NCBI GenBank assembly: GCA_903813345.2
Contig: CAIIXF020000009.1
Location: 7,064,030 to 7,128,029 of the forward strand
DNA from: Owenia fusiformis
Taxonomy: Eukaryota > Annelida > Polychaeta > Sabellida > Oweniidae
Reading direction: 5' to 3'
DNA length: 64,000 nucleotides
In this document: in pieces, positions 27,401 through 42,400 of the stretch
How the letters are laid out: each line of letters opens with the position of its first letter
How positions within the stretch are numbered: the first letter of the stretch is position 1
Notes under the pieces: generated by a model
The model's database searches: none
What the model was told of the DNA's origin: nothing
What the model saw: the letters and a program-made list of their open reading frames with translations, nothing else
Translations under genes and position numbers: made by a program

Positions 27401-30400
27401 GAAGAACATCGTGAGATGGTCGATGATCTGTTCAATTGGCTCATAGACCCATCACTCTATTTCCTGAGTCATAACTGTAAGACACTGATCCAGACCTCCG
27501 ACATGCACCTGGTCATGTCCCTGATGAGGCTCTATACGTGCCTCATGGATGAGATTGTCAATTCTGGCAAGGACGAGCATGAAACATTGAGCAGTCAGCA
27601 GGTTGGTGCTAGATAGATTGTTTTTAGATTTTTTATGAAATTGATTTTTAAGACACCTTGATACTAGATATAGTGCTTTTTCATAATTTCATGAAATTTT
27701 TTTTAACGCTCTCTGCTTCAAATTCAAGGCTTCTAAATAATCAGTGAAAAATTCATGGTTTTTTAAACTGTTGAAAGAATTACCATAAAAAAGCAGTGAA
27801 CAACTGTTGTTCAAATATTGCTGTTGATCAGTTAAATGTTGATCATTTTAACAAGGTGGGTCTATGCCTTAGCATTAGAGGGGGATTGGTTTGCACTGCA
27901 ATGCCATCCTATGTATCATGTATCTTGAGGGTGATATTAGGGTATTACCTTATGTCAATGAATATTTTAGCTTTTGCTGACACTGGTATTGCTTTGTTGC
28001 CTTATGTTTATTAGGGTATTTTTCTTGTGTTAATAATGATATTGCCTTGTGTTGCCAATTGTAGTGCCTTGAGTTGACAATGGTTAGGTGCCTTGGGTTG
28101 ACAATGGAAGTGCCATAAGTTGACAATGGTATTTTCCTTGTGTTGATTAGGGTATTCTTCTTGTATTGCCAATGGTATAATGCCTTGCTTTATACGATTA
28201 CTTTGTATTTCAGATCACCCTTTGGCTCCAAGGACTCTTCCTCTTCTCACTGGTCTGGACCGTAGGAGGCACTATAGATGGCCCTAGTAGGCTCAAGTTC
28301 GATACATTTTTCCGTCACCTAATAAGCGGCACAGATGATGATAATCCTAAGCCAAAAAGTGTCAAACTAACTAAGGTAATTGAGTTTAACTCTTAGTTTA
28401 CGGAATTTAAGTAACGGAGCCTTTGACAAGAAAAATACTAATTTCTTTAGCATGTCTTTATTTCATCATTGATCTTAACTCATATTAAGTGATAGCTTCT
28501 GACTTTATAGTGTTTTCAGAATTATCAGCAGTGAAATAGTAATCACTACATCGAAATATACTTTGTGTTGTATATTACAGAGCAACTCATTCCCAGAGAG
28601 AGGCACAGTGTACGATTACTGCTTTGAGAAGAAGTCTAGTGGCCAGTGGATTGACTGGATGGACACTCTCAACAGGGACACTCTGGGTATCCCTAAAGAT
28701 GCAAATGCAAGTATCTTAACACAAATTATTCAATACAGAAATACAGTATAAATGGTACACATGTTCCTATGTAAGGTTTTGTATCTATTTAAATTGTCAT
28801 ACAAAACCTCAATTTTTGTGTCAAATTTCTTCTTGAGTTAAGCAGGATTTCAGTCGTGATATATTTGACCAAAGAGTTTTTTCAGGCCCTTTTTCCGGAC
28901 CGAGTAAATGTTATTATTAAGTATTTTAAATCCAAAATACCCACCAGTAGAATTATTTTTTACAGTTCATCAGTTGTATCAGAGTCATGTGAAGTGTTTA
29001 GACTAATTTTTTGGGCTATTTTAGAAAGTTACTAAACAGCGTTTTAAATCCAATGTTTACTCTGCTTACAGGTTAGTGATTTAATCATTCAGACCAACGA
29101 GACAGCAAGACAGGTGTTTTTCCTGCAGACTTATCTTTTCCATGAGGTCCCTCTCCTGTTTGTTGGACCTACAGGCACTGGCAAATCAGCTATCACCAAT
29201 AGCTTCATCGTGAAACTACCCAAAGAACAGTATGTATATCCTTTAGGATTCTTTCATTATTCAGTGCCATGGGTCAAAATTATTTAAAGGAAGGATCTGA
29301 CGACTGTTTGTTATATCTCAGAGAAAAGTTTTACATTATCGTCTTCTCTTCAACAAAACCTGGCCAAAATCATATGATGTACCCTGTATTCATATGTAAA
29401 TATTCATATGTAAAAGGGTGCTTTCCAAACATTTTCATATGTAAATATTCATATGTAAAAGGGTGCTTTCCAAACATTATCAAATGTCTAAACATCCATT
29501 GTTATTGTCTGCCTCATTTTAAGTCAAGCAGCAAAAATCTGTTCACCATCAGATAAAGCTCATATGAAATCTAGTATTTTTCCAAAATAAATATCATGTT
29601 ACAAAAATATTGATTTGATATCCTTTGAACAGCATCTATATGACTATTATGGAATGAAAATTCATATACATTTTACTTTTTACTTTTTCAGTGTGAAATC
29701 TACTATTTTTATCAACAAATATCGGCAACATCTCTATCAAGGGGCAGTACCTATGATTTCACTGTATAGGATGTACACTGTACTGTACGAGGGGTGATCA
29801 ATAGATAATAATATCTGTGTAAAAAAGCGTTCATTACTTATTGATCACCCCTCGTATGTACTAATCTAATTATCTAATCAGTTATTGTATTGCATTTTAG
29901 GTACATTCCAAACTGCATGAATTTCTCCGCAAGAACATCAGCCAATCAAACACAGGACATCATCATGTCGAAGTTGGACAGGTTAGTTTTTTACCATATC
30001 TGCTTTTATCTGCAATTATGGCTGGCCAACCCAGCAATTTTACAGCTAAGGCTTGCCAATCCAGAAATTGTACGATTATGGCCGGCCAACCCAGCAATTT
30101 TACAGCTTAGGCTTGCCAATCCAGAAATTGTACAATTATGGCTGGCCAACCCAGCAATTTTACAGTTAAGGCTTGCCAATCCAGAAATTGTACAACTCTG
30201 GCTTGCTAACCCATAAATCAGCAAAACTTGACTAGAAAAAGCCTTGTTAATATACATAATGTTATTTCATATTAATACATAAAGGTTGTTAGAATTATCG
30301 CTGAAAAAATTTGTGATCTAATGTATTTTGTGTGATTCTGTTATTTTTAGCTATGAATATGATGTGCCGGGGTACATGTTAAATTATTTTACAAAAATAC

Positions 30401-33400
30401 TATTTGTCAGTTCTTACCATTATATCTAACTTCATGATATCAATTGGAATATGCTACTATTTACAAACTGTGACTATTTTTTACTGATAGTCTTGTCTTG
30501 AAGGAACACTGTGCCATAAGAAGAGAAAGAGGGATTAGCTTTTTGACTTTACAAAATTCTTGTTTGGTTTCGAACTACTGAAAACTATTATGGCATCAGA
30601 ATTCTGCAAAGGATGATAGTTGTAAATTGGCTGCCAATATGGTATTTAAGCATTTGAGAGTTTATTGAAATACTTCATGATTTTAATAAAAATCAAATAT
30701 TTTTTAATTCAATCAATTGTTGGTTTAAGTCGACCTACATTGGAGTAGCTTCAATTGAGGCTACTAATTGAGGCTACTAATTGAGGCTTCTAATTGAGGC
30801 TACTAATTGAGGCTTATAATGCACCAAGACAATTCTCAAACACATAGTCAACATAGAAAATGGACTTGTTTATATCTTCTTTCCAAACATCGAAATACAT
30901 AATTTTAGAAGAGTAACTGAAAATTTTTGCATGGTTAGAGATTAGATGCATGTTGAATTTTTGCATGTTTTTTTTTAATTCCGGCATACAGGAAATTGGT
31001 CCTTACAAAAGAGAGGTTGCAATATGTATATTACGTAGACTCTATTGTTATACGTGTACCCTCTCCCTGAAATTGTCGTAACTGAAACTGCTCAATCTGA
31101 GACCCTGTATCCCCCCCTGATTGTTACGAAGTATCTTTACTTTCTTATTACCTTGTGTACCATTTCTGTCCTTGTCTTGCATCAGGTAGAAGGGAGGGGG
31201 GGGGGTAGAAGGGGGGGGGGGGGGGGCAATATACTTGATGCAAGAATCTCTATCCATTCTAAATCAGCCAAACTTAAAACATTGTTGATAATTCATATAA
31301 ATCTCAACTTTTTTCCACATTTATATAACTTTCTTAACTTTGTAAAAATTGTAACTTTTCCAACTTTGTGACAATATCTTTAATCAGTGTCTTCATTTGT
31401 AGTTCCCCATCTTGTAGAAAGATATCTTACACCCTGTTGATGAGACTAAATGATTTGATACGATGACCATGACCACACATCTTTTTTAAAGCAGGGCCTG
31501 AGCTAAGGGCCAGTCCACTGGTCATTTGCCAGGGCACTTCTGATACGAACCAGTCAGAAAATAACATGGCAACTGATCCTAGCTGTTCTCAGAATCTTAG
31601 CTCAGCCCCTGATTTAAAGATGGCTGGAGAATGATGATATAATTAACTGTGTTCATGACTTTGTCATATGAGAATATGGAACTAAATCTACACATATTCT
31701 CTTAATTAGTTAAGTCTTATGTAAGAAAGAGGAGACCAGCTTAAAATTAACAAGGTTCAATCTGTTGGTGAAAATATCTTATGTCAATTAGCTTATGAAA
31801 CCAAATCTACATGTTTACAGTGATGAGCCTAAATTGGCATTAATTAAGGTTGAAACAATGTTTTAATGGTAATGGTTTATGGTACATGTATTTCATAGTG
31901 TCTTTTTGAATTAAGGCAACATGCTACTCTATAGAGTTTTAGCTTTCTTGGTTCATCAGGTTTAAGTCACGTTATTCTTAATATCAGTATCTTATAATCA
32001 CACATACTAGTTTCCTGCAAAATGAAAAATAGAATTCTGCAAGAAAAAGGGAATTTTCAAGAAAAACAGCAAATTCTCCAATTTTTAGAATAACGATTCA
32101 ATCAATTTTTTTCAGATGGAATTTCACATTAAATTGTACTTGTACACAATAATGATTGATTACCGGCCATAAACGGACTCTCTACAATTACCACGCAATG
32201 GCACGCATTTGTAAAAGCATGCAATTCTGGTATTGGTAGGATTGGTATCGATATGGAGAACTGAATTCAACAATATTTTTCTCTTAAACCAATCATTGAA
32301 AATATTCAGTAAAAAACACGGTATTTTAATGTTGAATGATTGACAACAATTAAATGCGAAAATTATTTAGAAATATTTTATACAACATGTTGTGCTTATG
32401 TCGTTTTGTTCCAATGAGGTTCGGAAAGATGTTTCATTTCACTCTAGAAACATGATACCAAGAACAAAACAAGTGTTTGATGTGTTTTCTAAAACAATAT
32501 AGATGAAAGTATTTATATATATTTCAAATTATATTGTTATAATTCAAAAAATGATGACCATTAAATTGATGATGTGTTAAATTTTAAGATTTTTTTATGA
32601 CTGGTTTAAGAGAAACATGTGTTCAAAAAGTTCTCCATATCGATACCACTACTTCCCCTGGATTTTCAAAAAAATCAAGGGTTCTGCACAATGTTCAAGT
32701 TGTGACAAATTCCATCCGCGCTGTGGTATTACGGAGTACTAACTATCTATGTATTTTTTTTACATATATACATTTTTATACTGACTATCTATGTATAATA
32801 TTTGTGCCATTATTCAATATTACAAAACTTTTACATAGTAACATAATTAGATTATTATTATTATTAAAATATTTTATTATAGTGTCACTAGTGTTAGAAG
32901 TATACATACAATGTCAAATACAAAGTAAACTAAAACACTACCAGCTGGTGTCGGCTTATGATACACTTAGGTCTTTCTACAATCTGGAACAATGTCCATT
33001 AAATAAATAAACTATTAGATTTGATTCGTCATAACTAAAAAGAATTACACTACAACGGCACTTCAAAACTAGACTGTGACATGAGACATTAACAAAAAAT
33101 AATTTCAATTTAATAATATATTTACAAATACTAACTTCAGTTAATTCACCATTTTACCAAAACTAAATAACATTTCTATTCCTCTGTTTTTTAATCTCTT
33201 ACTTATAAATCAAAACTTTTAGCATGGTGCAGGAAATCGAGTGCATTTATTTCAATCATGACTCGGATATTTACATGAGACACAATGTGACTTACATATT
33301 TACATGAGACAAAATGTGACTTACATATTTACATGAGACACAATGTGACTTACATATTTACATGAGACACAATGTGACTTACATATTTACATGAGACACA

Positions 33401-36400
33401 ATGTGACTTACATATTTACATGAGACACAATGTGACTTACATGTTTACATGAGACACAATGTGACTTACATATTTACATGAGACACAATGTGACTTACAT
33501 ATTTACATGAGACACAATGTGACTTACATATTTACATGAGACACAATGTGACTTACATATTTACATGAGACACAATGTGACTTACATATTTACATGAGAC
33601 ACAATGTGACTTACATATTTACATGAGACACAATGTGACTTACATATTTACATGAGACACAATGTGACTTACATATTTACATGAGACACAATGTGACTTA
33701 CATATTTACATGATGAGACACAATGTGACTCTGGCTGCTTCTTCTAGGACCACGTTTAAAAAAACTGATATTGAACAATTGATGACAAGCTTACTGCTTT
33801 ATAAGTTATTGAATGATTTGAAGTGCAATACAGGATATATTCTGCTTGAGAAATTCTGTATTGGAACCAGACGAAGTCGAGTGCCGATACAGAATATCAA
33901 GAGCAGAATATGTCCTGTATTGCACTTCAAATCATTCTTTAATGTTTTTATTGTGTGATCCTCTGTTATATATTGCTTCTGAGAATGTCCCCTCTGTACC
34001 AATATTTTCTGTATTGCAACGGAGATGATCAATTAGGACAATCTCAGTAGCAATTCAGATTGGTACAGCACAAGAACTGACCAATCAGAAGGCTTCATTT
34101 TACAGATCATACGATAAATCAATTTATCTCTACATATTATAAATGTATTGTTTTCTCTCAGTCTATTCCAAGAATCCTCAGGTCTACTCTTTCAGGTTAA
34201 CTTTCAGTCTGCTTTTATGCTCAAGCCCTTTACCAGGCGGGGGGGGGGAGTTCGGGGGATCTTTCAAAAGCTTGCGGTTTTTCATAATTTTGAGCACTTC
34301 AAGTGATTATGGGCCAAGGTTGTTAAATTTGAACACCCCAGATTTTTTTTAAAACCTGACCCCTCCCCCTCATTTGGGAAAAGCTTGCTATGGGACTGAT
34401 GCTGCTGTTCAGTTAGTATTGTTTTGTCTTTTCATCGCAATTGATATCACTTTTCTCTGAAAGTTCTCCCTTCGCATTGTTTTGGGAGTTTTAAACCTCG
34501 TTATGGCATTCCATGCATCACTATAAACTGGAATCTGCCATGTTAGGATAATAGGGTGAGCCGCATTTACTGTATTCTGGAGTGGGAACAATATGGTCAT
34601 GATATCCACCATCCAAAATTCTGTGATAATGCCTGGGACAAATTGCAAGGCAAAGGAGAGCAGTCCAATAATGACGTATCTATTGTGAATGGTATAATTT
34701 ATCCGTCTCCCATGACTAAGAATGCTTTTTTCACGCCTGTGTATGAAAATTCCTAAATATATGTATATAGCCATTAGTAAACACATTATGGTTGAAATAA
34801 ATATTATCGGAATGTAAGTTTTATTTCTATTGGCAATGACACATAGCAAAGTGTCTGGATTGAAACAGAAACCATTTGCTCTATTCAACAATACAGCGAT
34901 AATTCCTACTAGAATATAGCCTACAACTACCATTTCAATGCAAAATTTGTACTTGAATATTTTGTTATGAGTTACTGGGAGGCAAGAAATATAGACAATC
35001 TGATCGAGTGCTACCAATGCAGAAATAAGAAAATTCATTCCGATAAGGGTTAGTCGTAAAATTGTGAAAACGAAGCATAAATGATCATGAGGAACAGATT
35101 CATATAGTTTGAGAGCTATCACGTAGATATGCATTGGTTGTAAAACAAAGCACGTCAGGATATCATTTATGGCGAGGAATATAATAAACTTATTATGGTG
35201 ACGGCACATCTTGTCCAAAATCGCCACTACAATCACAAATGAGTTACTCAAAGTTCCGAATATGAAATTAAAAGAATATATCAACATTGAAATGATGCCA
35301 ATGGCGGCTTGAGTAGAATCAGTATTTGATTGGTGCGTGCTGTTCCAGTTCGTTGCATTTTGAATGCTAATATTCTGGCATAATTGTGCTAACATGCTGT
35401 TCCTCATATATAAACCACATGTATACTTGTTCAATCTCTAAATCTGACCCTTGGATCATTTAAATGCAGCATATTCTGATTGATGATCTTTGCCTTCTTG
35501 TGCAATGCTGTCACTAGCTACAGGAATGTTTTTTGTAGTTTCAGCTGAAAATGATATCCAATTATATATAAGTACATTATTTTATTTTTTATTTTTTTAT
35601 TTACTTCTTATTTCCTTCATATAACAATAAATCAAAATACAAATTATTTACAGTGGACACCTAAAATAGGTGTATATACTACCTGATTAAACATAAATTG
35701 AATATAATAATAGCGCAAATACATAAATAAATATAAATAAGAGCACATCAACAGTTGTTGGGTAGGAGCATCCCGTGATTGTAAGGATATAGATTGAATA
35801 TCATGTGAACATACAGGCCACAGGGTGTTCCAAAAGTAACAGGACTGGTGCTGGCATTTTGTCAATTTTGCATTGAGTGTCTTCAGATTTTCACAAATTG
35901 TACTTTGAAGTATTGCAACTAAAATTCTAAAGTTTCAGAAAAAATTATGAAATGCGGTTAGAGTTATGGTTACTATAGTAACATGACATCCCAATACCCG
36001 GGGCAACTTTTTTCCTGAAAATGTGATATCTAACATTTTTTTATTACTGAAGAAAGTATCAGATTCATCTATTATAATACAACATTTCTTGTTTACTTTA
36101 GGAGTTGCTGCGTTGTGAAGATGTTGCTATATAACTCAGATTCAAGTATAATTTCATAATGAGAATAATATTTATTCAATTTCCTGGAATATTACTATGT
36201 ATAACAGTCTGAACAATTCACAGTTGCGTTTTTGAAAAGACGCAATTTGAAGCCAGTCATCCACCTTGATAGCACACCTGCCCGCAGGTCACCATTAAAG
36301 ACCATGCAGCTATAGTAGAGCTAGGTCTTGCGGTCTAAAGCCATGCACCATACTCTTCTGATCATGCAATATCTAATCTTTACTTATATTGAGAACGGAG

Positions 36401-39400
36401 TGCTAATCAGTGCTGTTAGACCTTTAAAGATGAGAATGACCTTCTCCAAATTGTCCAATCGACCCTGCGTGACATGTCCTCAAATGGGTTCACTCATGTG
36501 TTTGGGTCATGGATACAGAGTACTACTCTTGTACTGACTAAAGAAAAGCCTATTTTTCAAAGTATAGAGGATACATTGGAATATCAAGTGATGTAAAACA
36601 AATGGAATTCCCACCAGTTGTTGCATTTCAACTTTGATATGGCATGTACAAAATGATATGGTATGTACAAAATGCTTCATGTCTCTGTAACTTTTTGAGT
36701 GGAATATTGCCCCGGGTATTGTGATGTCATATTACTAAAGCAACCATAACTCTACCCAAGTTTAATATATTTTGTCGAAACTTTGCAGTCTGAGTAAGGA
36801 TACATGAATGTATATTATGTAAAATTTTGAAGATGATTGGTGCATATTTAACAAAATGCCAGCACCAGTCCTGTTACTTTGGGAACACCCTGTATACAGG
36901 TTGGTCAAATAAAATGGCAACCCTGCGACTATTTTCGTCATATCTTTGTCATTTTAGAAAATATCTCCCTGATATTTGGTACATGTGTACATCATTCCAT
37001 CCGGCAGCCTACAATATCTCATGACCATCAGATTGATAGTTACAATGCTACAACGCTTTAAACAACATGCTCCAGAGGCCAATTTAGCGCTGAGGGCAAA
37101 CCTGCACCGTTGTCCAAAATGTTCATACCTGATTTCTACCTGTGGGATATGCCAAAGATAAAGTGTACAAAAATGACTTCAAGACAATTACAAACCTCAA
37201 AAAGGAAATCATAATTGTCATTCAGGCCATACCTACTGAGGATTGCAGTTGGGTCATAGACAACTTGTGCAGGTTTGTTTAAGCGCTATGATGGCCAGGC
37301 CTGGGGCATGTTGTTTAAAGTGCTGTAACATTGTTACTATCAGTCTGGTGGTCATGAAATATGGTAGACTGATATGAAATTGAATGATGTACAAGTGTGT
37401 AAAATATCAGGGAGTAATTTACTAAAATGACAAAGATATTAGGAAAATACAGGGTTGCCATTTTTTGACCACCCTGTATTTGATATGTTGTGGATCAAAA
37501 TGGATTACTCCTTAAAAAGTGATATTTGATGGTTTCAAATGTAATATTCAATAGTTTCGATTTTTTCCAATTTTTTTTAAATTTTTATTTCAATTTTTTT
37601 TCAAAAGTTCATTTTTTCATTTTTTGTCAACAATTTTTTTTTTTTCGCTGTGTAATGATTTCCCATTGGATAAACGAACAATCCTATGGTTTTTCAACAA
37701 TATCAATTATATCCACTCATGAATATCAATTCTCATTTACTGTCCTCACTCATGAAGATATCCACTCATGGATATAGATGATATTCTTTCAAAACCATAG
37801 AATATTCCTATAATATCCTCTTTGGTATTAACTTTGTCTCACCTATTCAAATGTTGCCTCGCCTATTTTGTGATCCCGTTACGCCTCTTTCATTAAGTTT
37901 AAAATTTGTCGCAACGAATCTGGAGTTTTCTTTTTACCTCTCTTAAATGCCCTACTGCATGGGCTGCCATTGCAGGATTCTTCAAACTGGTTTTGCAGTC
38001 ATCAAATAACTTGCTATATTTAAATTGTTATGAGTACATATTTCCAAGTTGTATATTTATATCCCTACAGTAATGCTGAAGTTATTTTCTGAGACATAAA
38101 CTTAAGTGTCGATAATTTAGTGATCTTCTTTCAAATGACTTTGATTTGTATATTGTAAAAGTTACTTTCAAAAGTCTCGCAGTTAACAATTTTTATGATC
38201 TTGAATGTATTTTGTTAAATACGGAGTATCATTTTCTGTTCACTGTATAACTGAAATATTTCTTGAAGGTGTCTATCTGTTTAGCTTCAGCGACATATGA
38301 GTTTGATTAGTATATGCCAATTTATATAAGGAAGGGCTTTTATAGAATGTAGAGGCTATTCACGTAACAGCAAGGAAGTGTATATCTCCCAACCTGCATC
38401 TGATAAACAGAGGAAAGATTAAAAATAATTCCAGGGATATCAATAGGGGATATCATAAGGGATATTTAAAAACAGATTTTTGATTTTTAAAATTTGGAGA
38501 ATCATTAGATCATAATAATTTGATTTAGTCTATTTCATAAGAGAAAAAAACTGTTAACCCCAAAAATGGTTGCCTGATAAGCAAAGCTGTTGAGAGGAAA
38601 CTTAGTGAAATATAAAATTTTTGACAATGCATAAGTCTGTACTACTAATATGAAGTATCAAGGTGAGGTAATACATATGAGCCAAGTACCCTTACTACTA
38701 TTTACTATTTTTGGTTTAAAAGTGTCTGAGATCTTCCAAAATAGACCCATTTTTCAGAAACTGGGCATTATTTGGAAAAGTAGGCCTCAGTTTCTTCTTA
38801 TATTTTCTCTATGACATCTGAGAATCAATCTCATCTAAACTTCAATATATTGTTGTTTGTGTTGTAATTGTATCTCCTCGCCCCAGGGAAGTGTTTCTGA
38901 ACTTTTCCGTAATGTAAAAATTGTTAATGTATAATTTTGTTGTATATATTTATGATTAAGCCATTTTTGATTTTTTCGTAGACTTCTTAAACTCTTGTAT
39001 TTTTCAGCAAAAGACCTGCTGATGGAGCTAACTCCAAATGTGATAGTGTACAGAAATATTTTCTGAACAAATATTAAGAAAAATCGCTTCACTATATTTG
39101 AGTTACAGGATATGACAAAATTGATTTAGGACAATTTTACAGAAATGGGTTTAGAATGTTGCCATAACTAGCTGTCATATTGTAAATTATTCACAGAAAA
39201 CATTTACGGAAAAGTTCAGTATTTACCCACTTCATATAGATTTTATAACGAATAATAATAAAAAGAAGAGTCTAAACTCTAAAAAAAATGTTCAGAAATA
39301 CTGACCAAGGAGAAAGGTTCTAAAGTTGTAGTTGTGATAATATTGAGATTTGAAACGTGCGTTAAATATTGTCATGCTACATGTATTCAGACTTCGACAG

Positions 39401-42400
39401 AGAGTCCTACTTAAACTCAGTGCCAGAAAGAATGCACAATGTTTTTTCCATATTTGTATTGTATAACATGTTCACACGTTCAGTAAGGTTTATAAGAGAT
39501 TTCATCGACATTTTAATTCATGTTATTTGTACTACTTTCAGGCGTCGTAAAGGCGTATTTGGACCACCTATGGGCAAAAAATGTGTGTTGTTTGTGGATG
39601 ACTTGAACATGCCCGCCAAAGAGATTTATGGTGCTCAGCCACCTATTGAGCTATTGAGACAATGGGTCGACCATGGCCACTGGTATGACAGGAAAGATAC
39701 ATCCAAAGTTTTCCTAACAGACGTGGTAAGTCAAAGCTTTCCCTTTAATGAGAATCAATCAATTTTATATGACATGCATTTACTTAATTCTACAGTACTA
39801 CAGGAAGTTGAACAACTTTGGCACTTCTAAAAAGTGTTCCACTTTGGGAAGTGCTCCACTTATAGAGGTTCATGAAACATTAAATAAATTGATCTTGGGA
39901 CTCTGGAAAATGTTCCACTAACAGAGGTGTTCCTCTTTACAGGTGTCAATGTATGATTATTAATATAGTTGCCAAGAAACATGGTAAAATAATTATAATT
40001 GCCCTAAAGTATAAGATCTACTCAGTTTACATCTGAGCACGCAAAATATGAGTTAAAATATGATCATTTATCAAACTATACTTCGTATTCACAGTTTTAG
40101 ATTGAATCTCCCTTTATTTATTGTTGATATTTCACCTGCCTCATGACTGGATATGTCAATGGAATATATCATTCAAACTTTTCTGACTCACTTATTACTA
40201 CACCTGATGTCATAGAATCTGAAATGTCATTAATCTACATTTTGGATTCGGGGAGTTAGTAAACAACTGGGTCAGACGGGTTCGGTTAGTCGGTTAAGTA
40301 TACCATATCATGTACTAAATTGCAAAATAAATCAGATCAAATCATATTAATTTTTTTAGCTTCTGGTTGCCGCTATGGGGCCACCTGGTGGAGGTCGCAA
40401 TGACATCACAGGTCGCTTCACACGTCACATGAACATAGTCTCCATTGACGAGTTTGATGACAACACTTTGAACAAAATCTTCTCCAATATAACAGATTGG
40501 CACTTCAGCAAAGGATTTGATGGGGCATTCTCAAGACTTGGAAAGGTAAATTGAATTCTACATTTTCCAATAAAGATTCGCTTTAATGATCCTTTTGATC
40601 TGAATGTTCTTCACTACAGCCTCTATATAGTAGCTGAATATAAATTGTTCCCAGATTATTTACCTTTCATAATAGTTTCTCTTTACATTTGTTTCAATTT
40701 TCTACTTATCTTTTTAGACTTTTTATTTTTTAAGATGTCATACGGTTCTCTCTATATACTTTTCTACCAATCCTCCAGTTCATGTTTAATTTTTTGTGGA
40801 TATTATTCGATGGTTGGTGTTTGGCATTCAAATGGCAGGTAGTGAAATTTTGCATGTTAATGCCTTATTATCCCAACGAACGAAGTTCGTTAGGGATATA
40901 GTGAAGCACTCCGTCCGTCTGTCCGTCAGTCCGTCAGTCTGTCAGTCCGTCAGTCAGTCAGTCCGTCCGTCTGTCCGGAAGATAACTCAAATACTAGTTG
41001 ACAGATTTTCTTCATATTTAGTGGAAAGATGTATATTGGTGAATAGTTTTACGCAAAACAAGATGGCCGCCGCTTTAAAAATGACGGGACTTTTTCGCAA
41101 AAGTCATAAATTTTTCATTCTAAACCAAAGTAATTAATATTATTGTTTGAAATTTTGGTAGTGTATTCACAACATTTATCTATTTCACATATATTCTGTG
41201 TTTTTCATCCTGACCCCCAGGGGCCATGTATGGGGGGACAGGAAAACAGAAATTTTCGCTAATTTTTAGATCTTTCTGAAGTATAGCTTTATTATACTCA
41301 AATGAAAGGCAATTAAGAGTAGATTGCAAATATTGTATCTTTTTTCTGATTGGAGCCTCGTAAAATTCAAAATGGCCGTCTAATGTACAATTTCGCAATA
41401 ATTTTTCGATCCCTTCAAAGTATGGCTATATTATACTCAAATTGAAGGAATTTTGGAGTAGATCACAATAATGTTATTATTTTTCAGATTTGTACCTCAG
41501 AAAATTCAAAATGGCTGCTTTGCAGGAATTGGCAATTCTAAAATCTAATTTTTTCATTTTCAACCAAAGTAATGAGTATAATTGATTGGAATTCGGTAAT
41601 TGATATTTTGTTCGTTGGGATTTGCTACTCCGCGGAGTTGCCGTTATCTAGTTTATATTTTTAACATGTCATCATGTGATCATAGTGCGTTATGATTTAC
41701 ACATGGGATTATATTCTCTTACAGATGATGGTGCAAGCAACAATGAATGTTTACAAAGAAACTATATCAAAGTTCCTGCCCACACCAACTAAGAGTCACT
41801 ATGTATTCAACCTTCGTGACTTCGCCCGTGTGGTCCGGGGTGTTCTCCTCATGCCTGCGTCTCATCTCACAGAGGGTGACAAGCTGATACGCCTCTGGAT
41901 ACATGAGATTTACAGAGTATTTTACGATCGTTTAGTCGATGACGCTGATCGATTATTATTCTTTGATGTTGTGAAAGAACAAACACAGGCCAGTTTTAAA
42001 GTGAGCCTCGATAAAACTTTAGCTCATCTTTCTATGAGTGGACATCTGAAGGATGACGATATTCGTAGTTTGATATTTGGAGACTATATGAGTCCTGAAT
42101 CAGACAAGAAGATTTATGATGAAGTCACAGACCTGAAAGAGTTAACCAAAGTGATGGAACAGTAAGTGTTATACAGTAAAGCATGTGGTCTTTACCAATC
42201 CCTGCGCTGCCAGGCCTGTAGAAAAAGGGGGTTGTGGGGTTGCGGGCAAAAATTCTTTCAAAATCTTGCAGTTTTCATCATTTTGATCAGTTTTTGCTTG
42301 CCTCTGGGCAAAAATATGTAAAATGTGAACCCCCTGGATTTGTTTAGAACCCCCTTGGCAAAAGTTGGTTATGGGCATGCCTCAGAGATGTAATTAAATT

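Larger units (their letters stand above)
29982..39541 (+). other. 9.6-kb intron 28, host of a nested antisense receptor gene
   Basis: Contains a 60-bp array (30015-30215), a 16-18-bp repeat (30745-30815), G-run sequence near 31190, a 29-bp array (33258-33725), a palindromic repeat (33799-34119), the receptor gene (34409-35434, minus), two TA-target elements (35821-37476) and an inverted repeat (38897-39219). The 31.4-33.2 kb and 37.5-38.8 kb stretches are AT-rich with nothing recognised. Confidence 0.85.

Noticed and set aside
32597-33010. 137-codon open frame in intron 28
   Set aside because: Low-complexity, AT-driven composition and no recognisable domain or repeat relationship.
33258-33725. 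Direct-repeat array resembling a CRISPR
   Set aside because: Units are contiguous with no variable spacers, in an animal intron. Same for 47395-47700 and 48150-48680: minisatellites.
34409-35434. Receptor as an opsin
   Set aside because: No TM7 lysine in the retinal-binding context was evident (TM7 reads [10 protein letters not shown]), so no opsin call.
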